Assembly: GCA_021401465.1 (NCBI GenBank)
Contig: JADDMT010000070.1
Coordinates: forward strand, 1 to 64,000
Source of the DNA: Teratosphaeria epicoccoides
Lineage: Eukaryota; Ascomycota; Dothideomycetes; Mycosphaerellales; Teratosphaeriaceae
DNA length: 64,000 bases
Direction of reading: 5' to 3'
Below are positions 9,700 through 19,140 of this stretch, piece by piece (position 1 is the first letter of the stretch; every line of letters starts with the position of its first letter). Below the pieces are notes generated by a model. It ran no database searches. It saw only the letters and a list, made by a program, of their open reading frames with translations, and was not told the origin of the DNA. The translations under genes were made by a program, and so were the position numbers.

Positions 9700-10722
9700 C
9701 TATCGATCCCGTCCAAGCCTTTCCTCGTCATCTTCGACCAACTCATAAGCAGGCCGGAAATGCGCAGCATCTGCCTCCGCCGCACGTTCCTTCAGCGCGG
9801 GATTGGGGTGCGTATCCGAAGTGCCACCCAGACTCGTGTATCCCAAGTCATATAGACTGCAATACGGGATGTCCAGATGCCTGATGAATGTCCAGATCTC
9901 AGCGTAATGCCAGTCGATTACTGGATGTATGCGCATGAATGGCGGCCAGCCTCGGTCTGTCGGGTCAAAATGTTGGAGATCCGCACCATGAGGATCTGTT
10001 CGTCTCGTGCCGACGAAGATGGCTTTGACGTGCTTGTGGTCGTTTAAGTAATCTGTAAAAGCTTCTCTCATGGGCTTCGCATAGCGAGCGAGATCCAGGT
10101 GGTATGTCTTGACGCTGTCGTCGACAAAGTCTGTCACCTCCTGGAATGGGTCGCGAGAGATGATATACACAGAAGGAAGTGTCTGCGGGAGGCCAGGCGG
10201 AAGAGAGTGATTGGAGGCATTGTTGCTCTTGCTTTTGAGCTCTGCCTTGACGGCGTGCTGATGCAGTGCGCTCAAGTAAAGGATGAGCAAGACCAGACAG
10301 TCCTTGCCACCGTTATAGGACAGAGAAAGTTCATTGAGACTTTGGGGTTCACCGTCAGCCTGGCATGCGCCGTACCGGTCACGTGTGTCCGCCTACCTGT
10401 ATCGATCCAGCGCCGTTTCCAATATCCCAAGACTGACCTTACTCTGCGCCTGGACGCTGCGCAGCCTTTCGTCGTCTGGACTACTTCTCAGGAAGGCCTC
10501 GACCTTCTCATGCACCTTTGCGCATAGATCTGGGAGCGCAGGCGGGATGGGGTATTGTGTTATCGTCGGGGTATTGCCGTGGCTGTCGCTGTGCACTCCG
10601 GACAACGAGGTGGGCATTGAGGGACGGCGGACAGCGCTGCATGTGGTCGACCGGCGAGTCGCGAACAATGCGGTACGGCAGGCTCGGGAGATCATGCATA
10701 GAAGCCAGTTGCGACCTGTCAA
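9700..10722 (-). CDS. FAD1: FAD synthetase (FMN adenylyltransferase)
   Basis: Transfers AMP from ATP to FMN to make FAD; PAPS-reductase-like fold. Two exons: 10722-10397 and 10339-9700. The 57-nt intron (10340-10396) starts GTAGGC, has a GCTGAC branch site and ends CAAAG. It splits a Ser codon and restores ALDRYSLNELSLSYNGGKDC. Family hallmarks: the nucleotide-binding SYNGGKDC, FVGTRRTDPHG, RGWPPFMRIHPVIDWHYAEIW, and the C-terminal SLYDLGYTSLGGTSDTHPNP. The start is uncertain. The first Met (10722) gives about 322 residues with an Arg-rich, acid-poor leader (ISRACRTALFATRRSTTCSA), and the Met at 10617 (MPTSLSGVHSD) gives a form without it. The leader resembles a mitochondrial presequence, so dual targeting is possible. 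Confidence 0.93.
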
Positions 10723-11585
10723 GACCGAATCATAGTGGAGGACGGGCTGAATATGTCATGGATGTCGAGGGGTCAATCATAGCCCTATGCAGGTGGGGGC
10801 GATCATTATTGATGGCTTTCCGAGGATTCTCTATCGAACATTGACATGACTAGGTACATGTACATGTATAAAGCATGCTGCGCCTGAGTGTCGATTGTCG
10901 GTTGACAGACTCCGCCCTCATGGCCGCCAGGTTTTCGAATCGCACAAAGGCACGTAGCCGCCACACCGGCCCATGACTGTAACACTCCAGCTTCACAGCA
11001 GACTCCTTCCTGGGTTGCATTGCATCTGAATGCGCCAGCCGATGAATATTGAGTCTGCGCACACGGACTGGGCGACCAACGCGGCGGCGGTCGTCTAGCG
11101 AAAGTACTCTCGGACCATACGGTGGGCTGCACATGGATTCCTCTCGTGGAGTCGACCATTTCTTTTTTGTGGCAGCTGTCACCGCTCTACCTCATCAGTG
11201 ACGTGGCGACATGGGCTGTGCGTTCTCATGATGGAGGCGGATGCCTCGCCACCTCGCCGGATGTCCTCCCTCCACTGTGCATGATAGAGTTATGACTCTG
11301 CGGTATGTCAGAATGACCGGAAATACTTACGAGGTAGGAGCAAGACGAAGGACAAGACATTCCCATGGACGCTGTCAGCTTGACCGGATTAACATAGTGA
11401 GGTATATTTGCCATGCTTATGGTGGACGAAGCGACAGAGCTCGCGAAGAATTTGCAATGGAGGAGCAATACCACATCGCCAGCAGCGCGCCAGACCCATT
11501 TCCTGCATTGGCGTTTCAATCTGCCAAAGACATGGATGCAGCATCCTGCACTGCATATAAAGGACGACAAAATCGTGCAGTCACG
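10723..11585. other. Divergent intergenic region, FAD1 / SLATT gene
   Basis: 863 bp between two divergent genes; presumably both promoters. An alternating GTACATGTACATGTA run lies at about 10852-10866, followed by TATAA. The SLATT reading frame is open further upstream, with in-frame ATGs at 11532 and about 11458, so that gene could start inside this stretch. No other gene seen. Confidence 0.45.
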
Positions 11586-12572
11586 ATGGCCGAAGGCATC
11601 ATGCAGCCCGACAACGAGAAGAAAAGAACGAGACCGGAGGCCAAACAATTGAGCATGAATACCAACGTAGCACAATTATCAGCCGCGCTGGACCCTCAGG
11701 TGATCAATCAAACAGCCTTGCACAGAGCGGCGACATTCCACCGGCTGATGGGCATGGTAAGTCTATGATTCCAGTGTCTTAATGAGCTTGTCTTGACGCG
11801 GACAGGTGGTCTGGTCGGATCCAGGAGACCACATGGCCATAATCAGTGCATTGAAGCCAATGCCGCCGACGCCAGAGAAGGTGCGGCGCGTATCGACAGA
11901 TGTCGAAGCGCAGAAGGCTCGCTCCCGAACACGTCCTTCTCGTTTCTGTACAGTGCCCAACCTTTTCGGGCTCTCAGTCCTTGAGAAGAAGCGCGAGAGC
12001 TCGCTTTACTGGACCGTAGTCAAAGACGAGAATCGTTCAAGACGCCTTTACAATGTGACCCTCTGGTACGTCTATTTGTTCTATTTGGCCCAGCTCACGA
12101 TCGCCGCCGCGCTCATCATTTTGGGCGCCATCCCAAACGACCACCATATCTCCATCGCCGTGTTAGGAGCCGTCACTGGCGTGATAACTGGGCTGCTGAG
12201 CTTGATACAGAAGCAAGGCTTACCGAACCGGGCATTGCAATACAAATTCCACATGCGGGCGGTCAGAGAGGACATCGAGTACACGGAGCGTCGATTGAGA
12301 GCGGGAGACATCGAGATTGATCCTTACAAGGCTGCTGAGGACCTGCGACTTCGGTGAGCTCAAGCTTTCAGATAAGATCATTGTTCGAAATCCAGAGCTG
12401 ACTGTTGGCTTGCGGCTACCGAAGATACCTTCAAGCAAGAGAAGATAAGAATGCGAACTTGCCTGACCACTACGTGAGTCAGCATGATCACAAGCTATCG
12501 CAGAAGGAGAAGCCGGGTCATCTTGAAGTCGATGCACATGTGGGACTGCCGAAGACGCCTGGCAGGGTGTGA
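11586..12572 (+). CDS. Fungal SLATT-domain two-TM membrane protein
   Basis: Three exons: 11586-11756, 11806-12353 and 12425-12572, with introns of 49 nt (GTAAGT..GACAG) and 71 nt (GTGAGC, branch GCTGAC, end CGAAG). The second junction restores LRLRYLQAREDKNANLPDHY. The product is 288 residues. A cytosolic N-terminal half is followed by two membrane segments at about 143-166 (LWYVYLFYLAQLTIAAALII) and 171-191 (ISIAVLGAVTGVITGLLSLI), then the family signature IQKQGLPNRALQYKFHMRAVR and a charged C-terminal tail. This matches the SLATT_fungal domain. Bacterial SLATT proteins are predicted membrane effectors in nucleotide-signal conflict systems. The role of the fungal branch is not known, and no nucleotide cyclase or SLOG gene is nearby. 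The start is chosen as the ATG with the best context; upstream in-frame ATGs remain possible. Confidence 0.8.
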
Positions 12573-12865
12573 GCTCGATTGTCTGGTGTAGTTGATGTTT
12601 CATTTGTGGAGCGGGAACGACGAATGGAGGCCTCAACCCGACGAGAAGTTGGAGAGAAACTGGGACCATGGTACAATGCTGTCAGATCATGTAACTTTGG
12701 TAGCAATCGGGTCCAATCCTACCGTACCTATAACGCATTTGATGTGTTCTCAGCCCCACACTCGGGGCAGCGGAGAAACGATCGCTGCATCACATGTGAA
12801 AGCTGTAGCATTAGACGATCGACCCCGGGGACTTTCAACCGACGGTCAATGTTGTGATAGCGAGG

Positions 12866-14615
12866 ATGAAGGGCGTGATTGCGTTGCTGGGCCTCGCAAA
12901 CGTGGCTCCCGTATTCGCTGCGGGCTCAGAGGGCGGAAGACCTCGAGGCGTAGGTCCAGAATGTACTACTTCACAGCCCACGCATAACGTGTTGATTTCA
13001 TTGCTGATATTTGTCGGTAGTCGCAAAGTTCTACAAAGACTCCACGACATTCACATGCATATCCCATCCTTCCCTCAGCTTCACCGCCGCGCGGGTGAAC
13101 GACGACTACTGCGACTGCCCTGACGGCTCTGATGAGCCCGGCACCGCTGCATGCGCCCATCTCTCCCCGCTGTCACCGCACACGCCTGCCGATCACCCCA
13201 ACACCGGAGGTGTGAATACAACGCTTGCTCTGCCAGGGTTCTACTGTAAGAACAAGGGCCACATACCGACATATGTGCCGTTCACGTCGGTCAACGATGG
13301 GGTGTGCGATTACGATGTATGTTGTGATGGGAGCGAGGAGTGGGAAAGCGTGGGCGGTGTGAAATGCACAGACAAGTGTGCTGATATCGGGAAGGAGTGG
13401 AAGAAGAAGGACGAGGCCAGGCAGAAGAGCTTGAGCAATGCGGCGAAGAAGAGGAAGGACTTAGTGGCAGAGGCGGCAAGGTTGCGGAAGGAGGTGCAGG
13501 ACAGGATACAGAGTCTGGGCACGGAAATCGAAGGCAGCGAGATCAAGGTCAAGCAGCTTCAGAGCGATTTGGCTGAGGTGGAGCGGAGAGAGAAGGGCAA
13601 GGTGGTCAAGAGCGGCGGTGTCGCGAAGGCAGGAAAGCTTGGACAGCTGTCAGAGCTGGCCAAGAACAGGATCAGCGAGCTGAGAGACGCCTTGGTGCGT
13701 GTGCGTGGCGAGCGTGACTCCAGCAAGAGCCGTCTGCAGGAGTTGGAGGCGATCCTCTCGACTTTCAAGGAAGAGTACAACCCCAACTTCAACGACGAAG
13801 GTGTCAAGCGCGCTGTCCGAGCCTGGGAGGACTATGCGGCGCGTGACAAGGGACCTGAGCCGGATGCAGCTCACGACCGAGATCTAGATGCCATCACCAA
13901 AGACGACCAGGAAAACGGCATCAACTGGGACGACTACCAAGGCGACGACGCGAGCAGCGACACAGACGTCCTATACGCGTTCGAGAACTACCTCCCCGCT
14001 TCCCTCCGCTCCTGGCTCGATCAAAAGCTCCGCGACCTCCGCGTCAGCCTCATCGAAGCCGGCATCCTCGCCGACAACTCCGGCCCAAGCAGCGAATCCA
14101 AAACCGTAACCGACGCCCGCAAAGCCGTCGAGACGGCCCAGGAAGTCCTCGACAAGCAGAAGAAATCCCTCACCGAGCATCAAGAAGACCTAACCAAAGA
14201 CTTCGGCCCCGACGACGTCTTCCGCGCCCTGAAAGGCCAATGCGTCTCCACAGACTCGGGAGAGTACACCTACGAGGTCTGCTTCCTCGCGAAGACGACT
14301 CAGAAGCCCAAGAAGGGAGGCGGGCACACCAACATGGGCAATTACATTCGTCTCGAAAAAGTCGTCGTGGATGAAGACATCAGCGCAGATGGCAAGGGTC
14401 TGGGATCAGGCGAGCGGATCGCGATGAAGCACGAGAACGGCCAGCATTGCTGGAACGGGCCCAACAGGAGCACCATGGTGGTTCTCGGCTGCGCGGAGCA
14501 GAACGAGGTGTGGAAGATTATGGAGGAGGAGAAGTGTGTATACAGGATGGAAGTCGGGACGCCGGCGGTCTGTGAGGCGTCGGGGGCGGCAAAGGCTGGG
14601 AGGGATGAGCTGTAG
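12866..14615 (+). CDS. gtb1: Glucosidase II beta subunit (PRKCSH-like)
   Basis: Two exons: 12866-12962 and 13021-14615, giving 563 residues. The 58-nt intron (GTACTA..GTCGGTAG) splits a Phe codon and yields RGVGPEFAKFYKDS, the usual start of the mature protein. Residues 1-19 are a signal peptide (MKGVIALLGLANVAPVFAA). Two N-terminal Cys-rich LDLa-like modules follow (DDYCDCPDGSDEPG; CDYDVCCDGSEEW), then a long coiled-coil/acidic middle region and a C-terminal MRH domain (from about QCVSTDSGEYTYEVCF) that binds mannose on N-glycans. It ends in RDEL, an HDEL-type ER retrieval signal. In the ER lumen it anchors and helps the catalytic alpha subunit that trims glucose from glycoproteins in the calnexin cycle. 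ATG at 12866 is the first Met of the frame; the frame opens upstream only with GTG. Confidence 0.95.
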
Positions 14616-15141
14616 AATATTTTGGGTTTCGTTGAGAGTTTGCAATGTGTCCGCACGTATCGTCTAGACCGGTGCGATCTTTGGAGTTTGTGGTGGCGCG
14701 GGCATGAGATGCAGGTGGAAGGCACGTCCCAACAAGTCTTCCTCACATCTCAACATCGCTCGTCGGTTGTAATGCTGGCTACCTCAAGACGCTGGATGAG
14801 GATGATGTCGAGGACATACGAGATTGAACAATGTACGTTCATCTGATTTGAGCTCAATACGCACTATGCTTCGCTACGTAAGGTATCAATGGTATCTCTC
14901 GCATCTCTGCATGAACTGCTCCACAAAATTAACATAGCATCGCACAAACGCCGCGGCTTCGTCCTCTTTGCCGCGGACACTCTCCAGCCGTTACTATAAC
15001 ATGATCCCTAGCGCTCGTGTACGTATTGTTACAAAAGCTCAGCGGACGCTTGCGCTACAAAAATGCTGTGTATAAGAGTGCTCACCGACGCGATGAGTGT
15101 GTGCTGCTATGCATTGCGCGGATTCGCTGAGCTTCCCTCGC
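14616..15141. other. Convergent intergenic region
   Basis: 3' flanks of the glucosidase II beta gene (+) and the large disordered-protein gene (-). Nothing else seen. Confidence 0.6.
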
Positions 15142-18100
15142 TCAAAACATGCCACCGTCCATACGAGCATGCTGCTGTTGGAACGGACTCCTCTCGTAGC
15201 GCTCTGGCGAGGCGGTGCCACGAGTGTACCCGGACTGTTGTAGCACAGGCGTGCTGTGGTTCTCAAAGCTCTGCTTCGACAGGACATGCCCCTCGCTCGG
15301 CCTGCGATGATCGCGCGGTGGCGAGGCCATGTCGAAGTCAGGTTCCGGTACGCGCTGAGTCATCCATGGATCTGGAGTCTTCGACCGACCATAGTCGCTG
15401 CTCTTGCTCGGGTTGCCCCCGTTGCTGTAAGCAACAGCGTCATCACTGATACCATTGCGGGCCAGACCAAAGATCTTGCGTGCTCCCGTAGCGCGACGTT
15501 TTGGGTTGAGAGGTGGAAGTGGCGGTGCCTCGTCCATGCCGTTCTTTAGCGACGCGCCTTCGGGCAAATTGACTGTGTCGACGTTTGAGGTTGCCGATAT
15601 CAAAGTTGGCTCCGAGATGTCATGCTTGGAGATGGTCTTCTTACGAAGCATACCTTGCCTAGGCTGAATGAGTTCCATGCTTTGCTTGAGCTTGTCGCCC
15701 TGGGGTGTGCTGGAGCCAGAGAGCGGCGGAGTTGGACTCTGGAACATCGGCGATACGGCAGGCGATACGCGAGCTGAGCTGCTCGCCGAGCCGTACAGGT
15801 GCTGAGGTGTGCCATTCGGTGCTAAGCGGCCGGTCTGAACCGGATGCCAGTTCTTGTGGTCGAAGTAGCCATTCATCGCCGGGGCACGACTATTGCTCCG
15901 CACGCGCGACTGCTCAAATGAAGCCTGATTCAACTCTGGCGATGACTTCGGTGTCAACTCCTTCGCTGGGATTGGCGAGATATCAGGCTGAGCGGCTGCG
16001 CTGGATCCGACGCCTTCGACCATTGCCCTCTCAAGATCGTCACGGTAGGGTCGATTTCGGCTCTGAGAACGCCCACTTGTCGCAGCGGAGTTGGACCTTG
16101 TACGGTCTCTGCTCGCGGACGACGAGGTGGGGGAGGGCCCGATGGGCTGCTCGGTCCTGCTGACTTCACTGTCCCCGCGAGGTCGCGAACGTTGCCAGTC
16201 GCTGGAGTGCAACCCGCGGGACGTCGGAGGCGGCCTGGATAAAGAGATCTCTTGTGCTCTGGCTTGATCGAAACTGAAGGCGCCTCTTTCGTACTGCGAA
16301 TTCAACGTAGCGCTACTCGCGCTTGCGCCGATCCCGGGTATTCTCATTCCTTTGATCGGACCTGCCGGATCCTTGTTGACGACCGACTCTCTGCTAGGCT
16401 TCGATTTCAACATGCCAAAGGCCTTGCGTGCGCCGCTAGCGCCAGAAGCAGGACTAACACCCCGGCTGTGCGTATCACGCTCCACCATACTCCTCATGTT
16501 CTCCTGAATGGCATTGCGGCGAGCAGCTAATTCGTTCGCAAAGGCATCACGCTCTTGCTGCGTGGCAGTGCTTGCGTCACGGGAGTGTTGTTGCTTGCGC
16601 AGCTCGCGCTGCCAAGGAGTATTGTCTACGCCATCCATGATCTCGCGGGAATGCTCCGCGTGGAAATCCTGACGCGCCGCTGTTCGAGATGGTGCCCTGG
16701 GTCCCAAACGCGAGGGTTGTTGATTATCGTCGACTGGGCTAACAGGGTCATTGCTTGCTATGTCATTGTATGCATTATCAATCTCGTCCAGATCCCACGG
16801 ATTTGACGCAGTATATGAGGACATGACAGAAGACTCGGGCTCACTGCCTGCGCCTGCCACACGGCGAGAGCCTCTGTGCCAGGGCAGGTCTGGCATCTTC
16901 GGGATTTCAACATCGCCGCCCACGTCGTCGTCGTTTGCGTACACAGACGACTGATTGCTCTTCTGGCGCAAGTGATGCACCATGCCGTTCAATGGTTCGG
17001 TCTTGCTCGGTCCAAGAGTCGGTGAGTCTAAGGATGCCACGGCCACCTGCTTGGTCACAGCTTCTTCTGCATCTATCTGAGAGGATTGTGAAGACGGGAT
17101 GTGCTTCACAGGAGACGGTTGCAAATGCTCCATTTGCTCCTCTTCCTCCTCTCCTTCCTTGTCTTGATCCAATGTCTGGTGCCTGAACGCTGGGTGCTCA
17201 GAAACTGACGGCAGTGGTGTCGGTTGCCATCTATTCGCTTGCCCTTGAGATCCATAGTCTGACTGGGTTATAGACTGCTCTTTTTCATCGTCGTCCTCGC
17301 TGTCACTGGCGCTAATGTTGCCAAAGAAGGTACGATGCGTATCATATTGGGGTTGTACTTGGGGCAATGGAGGCATCTGCGGAATTGGAGATTTCTCGCT
17401 TGACGGAGAGGACTGCGAAGGCGAGGCGAGTGTGTTAGCAGCGTTCTGAAAGACGTTGTATGCTTTGTTTGCCTGCTTGGGCCGACGCAGAGAATCTCCA
17501 CGTCTGGGCATAGAAGACTTTCCGTCGGGCTGGGAGTGGGACCCTGACCGAGCAGATGCATCTGACGTGCTCCGGTTGCGATCCGCTTGTTCAATACGAC
17601 CAAGCCGTTGCTGCACCAGTGATGGCGCAGAATCTTTGCGCATACCAGTCTTCGATTGTGAGCGCTGCAGCTGTTGCTGACGTTCCAGATACTGCTTTTC
17701 ATCGAACTGCTGGGATGGTTTGTTAAACGCACCCATTGCGGTCGCTTTGCCCCTGTCGCCTGGCTCTAGTGCTTGCGTGAGGATATCGAGCTCATCGTAG
17801 TCGCGTGGAGGACTGACGGGCGAAGTTGGCACGCTAGTCATCGGGCTCGCAATGCCGGACCCTTTCTTCAAGGCCCCGAATGAAGCCATAGGCGGTGCGC
17901 CAACTTCAGGACTTTGTGTGCGCAAAGCATACACTGGCTGATTCGGCCGCTCTCGCAGATTGTGAGCACTCCTAGTGCCGTGCAATTTAGGCGCACCATT
18001 GACACTGCGATTGCGGTGTATTGAGTTCAGCCGGGTGATTGCGGACGCTTGCTGCTCGTAAATGTCCTGATTCAGACCTTGCTCATACAGCCTTCGGCTC

Positions 18101-19140
18101 TTCATGTCCGAGCGCTTGAGCGGCAGCGAAGAACTCGCAGACGTGGTGGGCGAAGGATGGTTTGCAGTAGACGGGGATGAAGCGTTGACCAGCGGCTGTG
18201 AAGCTACAGAGGTAGCAGCGGTGGAAAGCCGCGCTTCCGAACGAGCCGTAGAGGATGTAGTGGACCGCTTCTTGTCGTAAGACGACAGTGACGGCGAATG
18301 CGACAGATTATTTGCCGAATCATTGGGTCTCGACGTGCTGCCTTCTTCTTGCGCACCTGCTTCAGTATGGTCCAGGTGTTCTAGCCCGAAGTCAAAGACA
18401 GGGTCTTCCTCTTCAGAAGCCCGGCCGTCTTGGGCGAGTCGCTCCTTCCTGTATCGCTGGAAAGCGGACATGCCGATGTCGTCCTCGTACACTGCTCTTC
18501 CAAGACCAGTCGATGATGAGGTACCGCTCGTGGGGATTTTGTAGACCTTCTGTCTTCCCCCGAACAAAATGTTACCTTCGCCCGGGCGGGCCCGAGTCAT
18601 CACACTGCCGTTGACTGACTGATCGTTCTCGCTCGCATAGCCGTCTTCAGAGCCCCCCATGGAGTCCTTGCGGCCGAAAGCGAAAGGTGGTCTGATAGAG
18701 CTGTGGATAGATTGGACCTCCGCAATGTCATTCAGGTCATTGCCGCTAAACTCAAAATTGAGCCGGGATCTCCTTCTTGGCTGGATGACACTGTCATCAC
18801 AAGCTTTGCCTATCAAAGAGGATGGGTCATCCTGTTCGCGCAACATGCTGAAGCGTGCGGACAGGCCTGACATTAGCAAGCTAGTGCGGAAGTTGTCAGT
18901 CGCAGGCAGGGCAGCCTGGATGTTCAGCTCAGGCTTCGCCTCCGCATGCTTTTTGCTTCGCTTCCATCTACTAGTCGCACTCTTCTTGAGATCGACGGTT
19001 GCGCTCGCGCTCATCGATGAGAGATTGCCATCTCGCTGGAGCGGCTCAGGAGATTTCTTCTTGTTCAGTAGCTTGTTCATTGTGACTTTGAAAAGATCAG
19101 TATTCGTCCATTTGCCATGTGATGGCGCGGTGCCTGGCAT
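15142..19140 (-). CDS. Large disordered protein, unknown function
   Basis: A single long frame encoding about 1332 residues from the Met at 19140 (MPGTAPSHGKWTNTDLFKVT). The frame is open to an ATG at 19236, but those 32 codons contain a GTACGT..CAACAG segment that could be part of a 5' intron, so I prefer the inner Met. The protein is Ser/Pro/Gln/Asp-rich with many basic SR/RS-like patches and almost no predicted fold. Recognisable short blocks are a basic N-terminus (NKLLNKKKSPEPLQ), acidic clusters (ASDSEDDDEKEQS) and conserved-looking patches such as MSAFQRYRKERLAQ and NPWDLDEIDNAYNDI. No enzyme or binding domain is seen. It looks like the large serine-rich scaffold proteins of ascomycetes, probably heavily phosphorylated. 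The ORF is 4 kb long without a stop, and its codon use differs between frames, so it is clearly coding. Confidence 0.85.
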   Translation of the reverse strand: MPGTAPSHGKWTNTDLFKVTMNKLLNKKKSPEPLQRDGNLSSMSASATVDLKKSATSRWKRSKKHAEAKPELNIQAALPATDNFRTSLLMSGLSARFSMLREQDDPSSLIGKACDDSVIQPRRRSRLNFEFSGNDLNDIAEVQSIHSSIRPPFAFGRKDSMGGSEDGYASENDQSVNGSVMTRARPGEGNILFGGRQKVYKIPTSGTSSSTGLGRAVYEDDIGMSAFQRYRKERLAQDGRASEEEDPVFDFGLEHLDHTEAGAQEEGSTSRPNDSANNLSHSPSLSSYDKKRSTTSSTARSEARLSTAATSVASQPLVNASSPSTANHPSPTTSASSSLPLKRSDMKSRRLYEQGLNQDIYEQQASAITRLNSIHRNRSVNGAPKLHGTRSAHNLRERPNQPVYALRTQSPEVGAPPMASFGALKKGSGIASPMTSVPTSPVSPPRDYDELDILTQALEPGDRGKATAMGAFNKPSQQFDEKQYLERQQQLQRSQSKTGMRKDSAPSLVQQRLGRIEQADRNRSTSDASARSGSHSQPDGKSSMPRRGDSLRRPKQANKAYNVFQNAANTLASPSQSSPSSEKSPIPQMPPLPQVQPQYDTHRTFFGNISASDSEDDDEKEQSITQSDYGSQGQANRWQPTPLPSVSEHPAFRHQTLDQDKEGEEEEEQMEHLQPSPVKHIPSSQSSQIDAEEAVTKQVAVASLDSPTLGPSKTEPLNGMVHHLRQKSNQSSVYANDDDVGGDVEIPKMPDLPWHRGSRRVAGAGSEPESSVMSSYTASNPWDLDEIDNAYNDIASNDPVSPVDDNQQPSRLGPRAPSRTAARQDFHAEHSREIMDGVDNTPWQRELRKQQHSRDASTATQQERDAFANELAARRNAIQENMRSMVERDTHSRGVSPASGASGARKAFGMLKSKPSRESVVNKDPAGPIKGMRIPGIGASASSATLNSQYERGAFSFDQARAQEISLSRPPPTSRGLHSSDWQRSRPRGDSEVSRTEQPIGPSPTSSSASRDRTRSNSAATSGRSQSRNRPYRDDLERAMVEGVGSSAAAQPDISPIPAKELTPKSSPELNQASFEQSRVRSNSRAPAMNGYFDHKNWHPVQTGRLAPNGTPQHLYGSASSSARVSPAVSPMFQSPTPPLSGSSTPQGDKLKQSMELIQPRQGMLRKKTISKHDISEPTLISATSNVDTVNLPEGASLKNGMDEAPPLPPLNPKRRATGARKIFGLARNGISDDAVAYSNGGNPSKSSDYGRSKTPDPWMTQRVPEPDFDMASPPRDHRRPSEGHVLSKQSFENHSTPVLQQSGYTRGTASPERYERSPFQQQHARMDGGMF

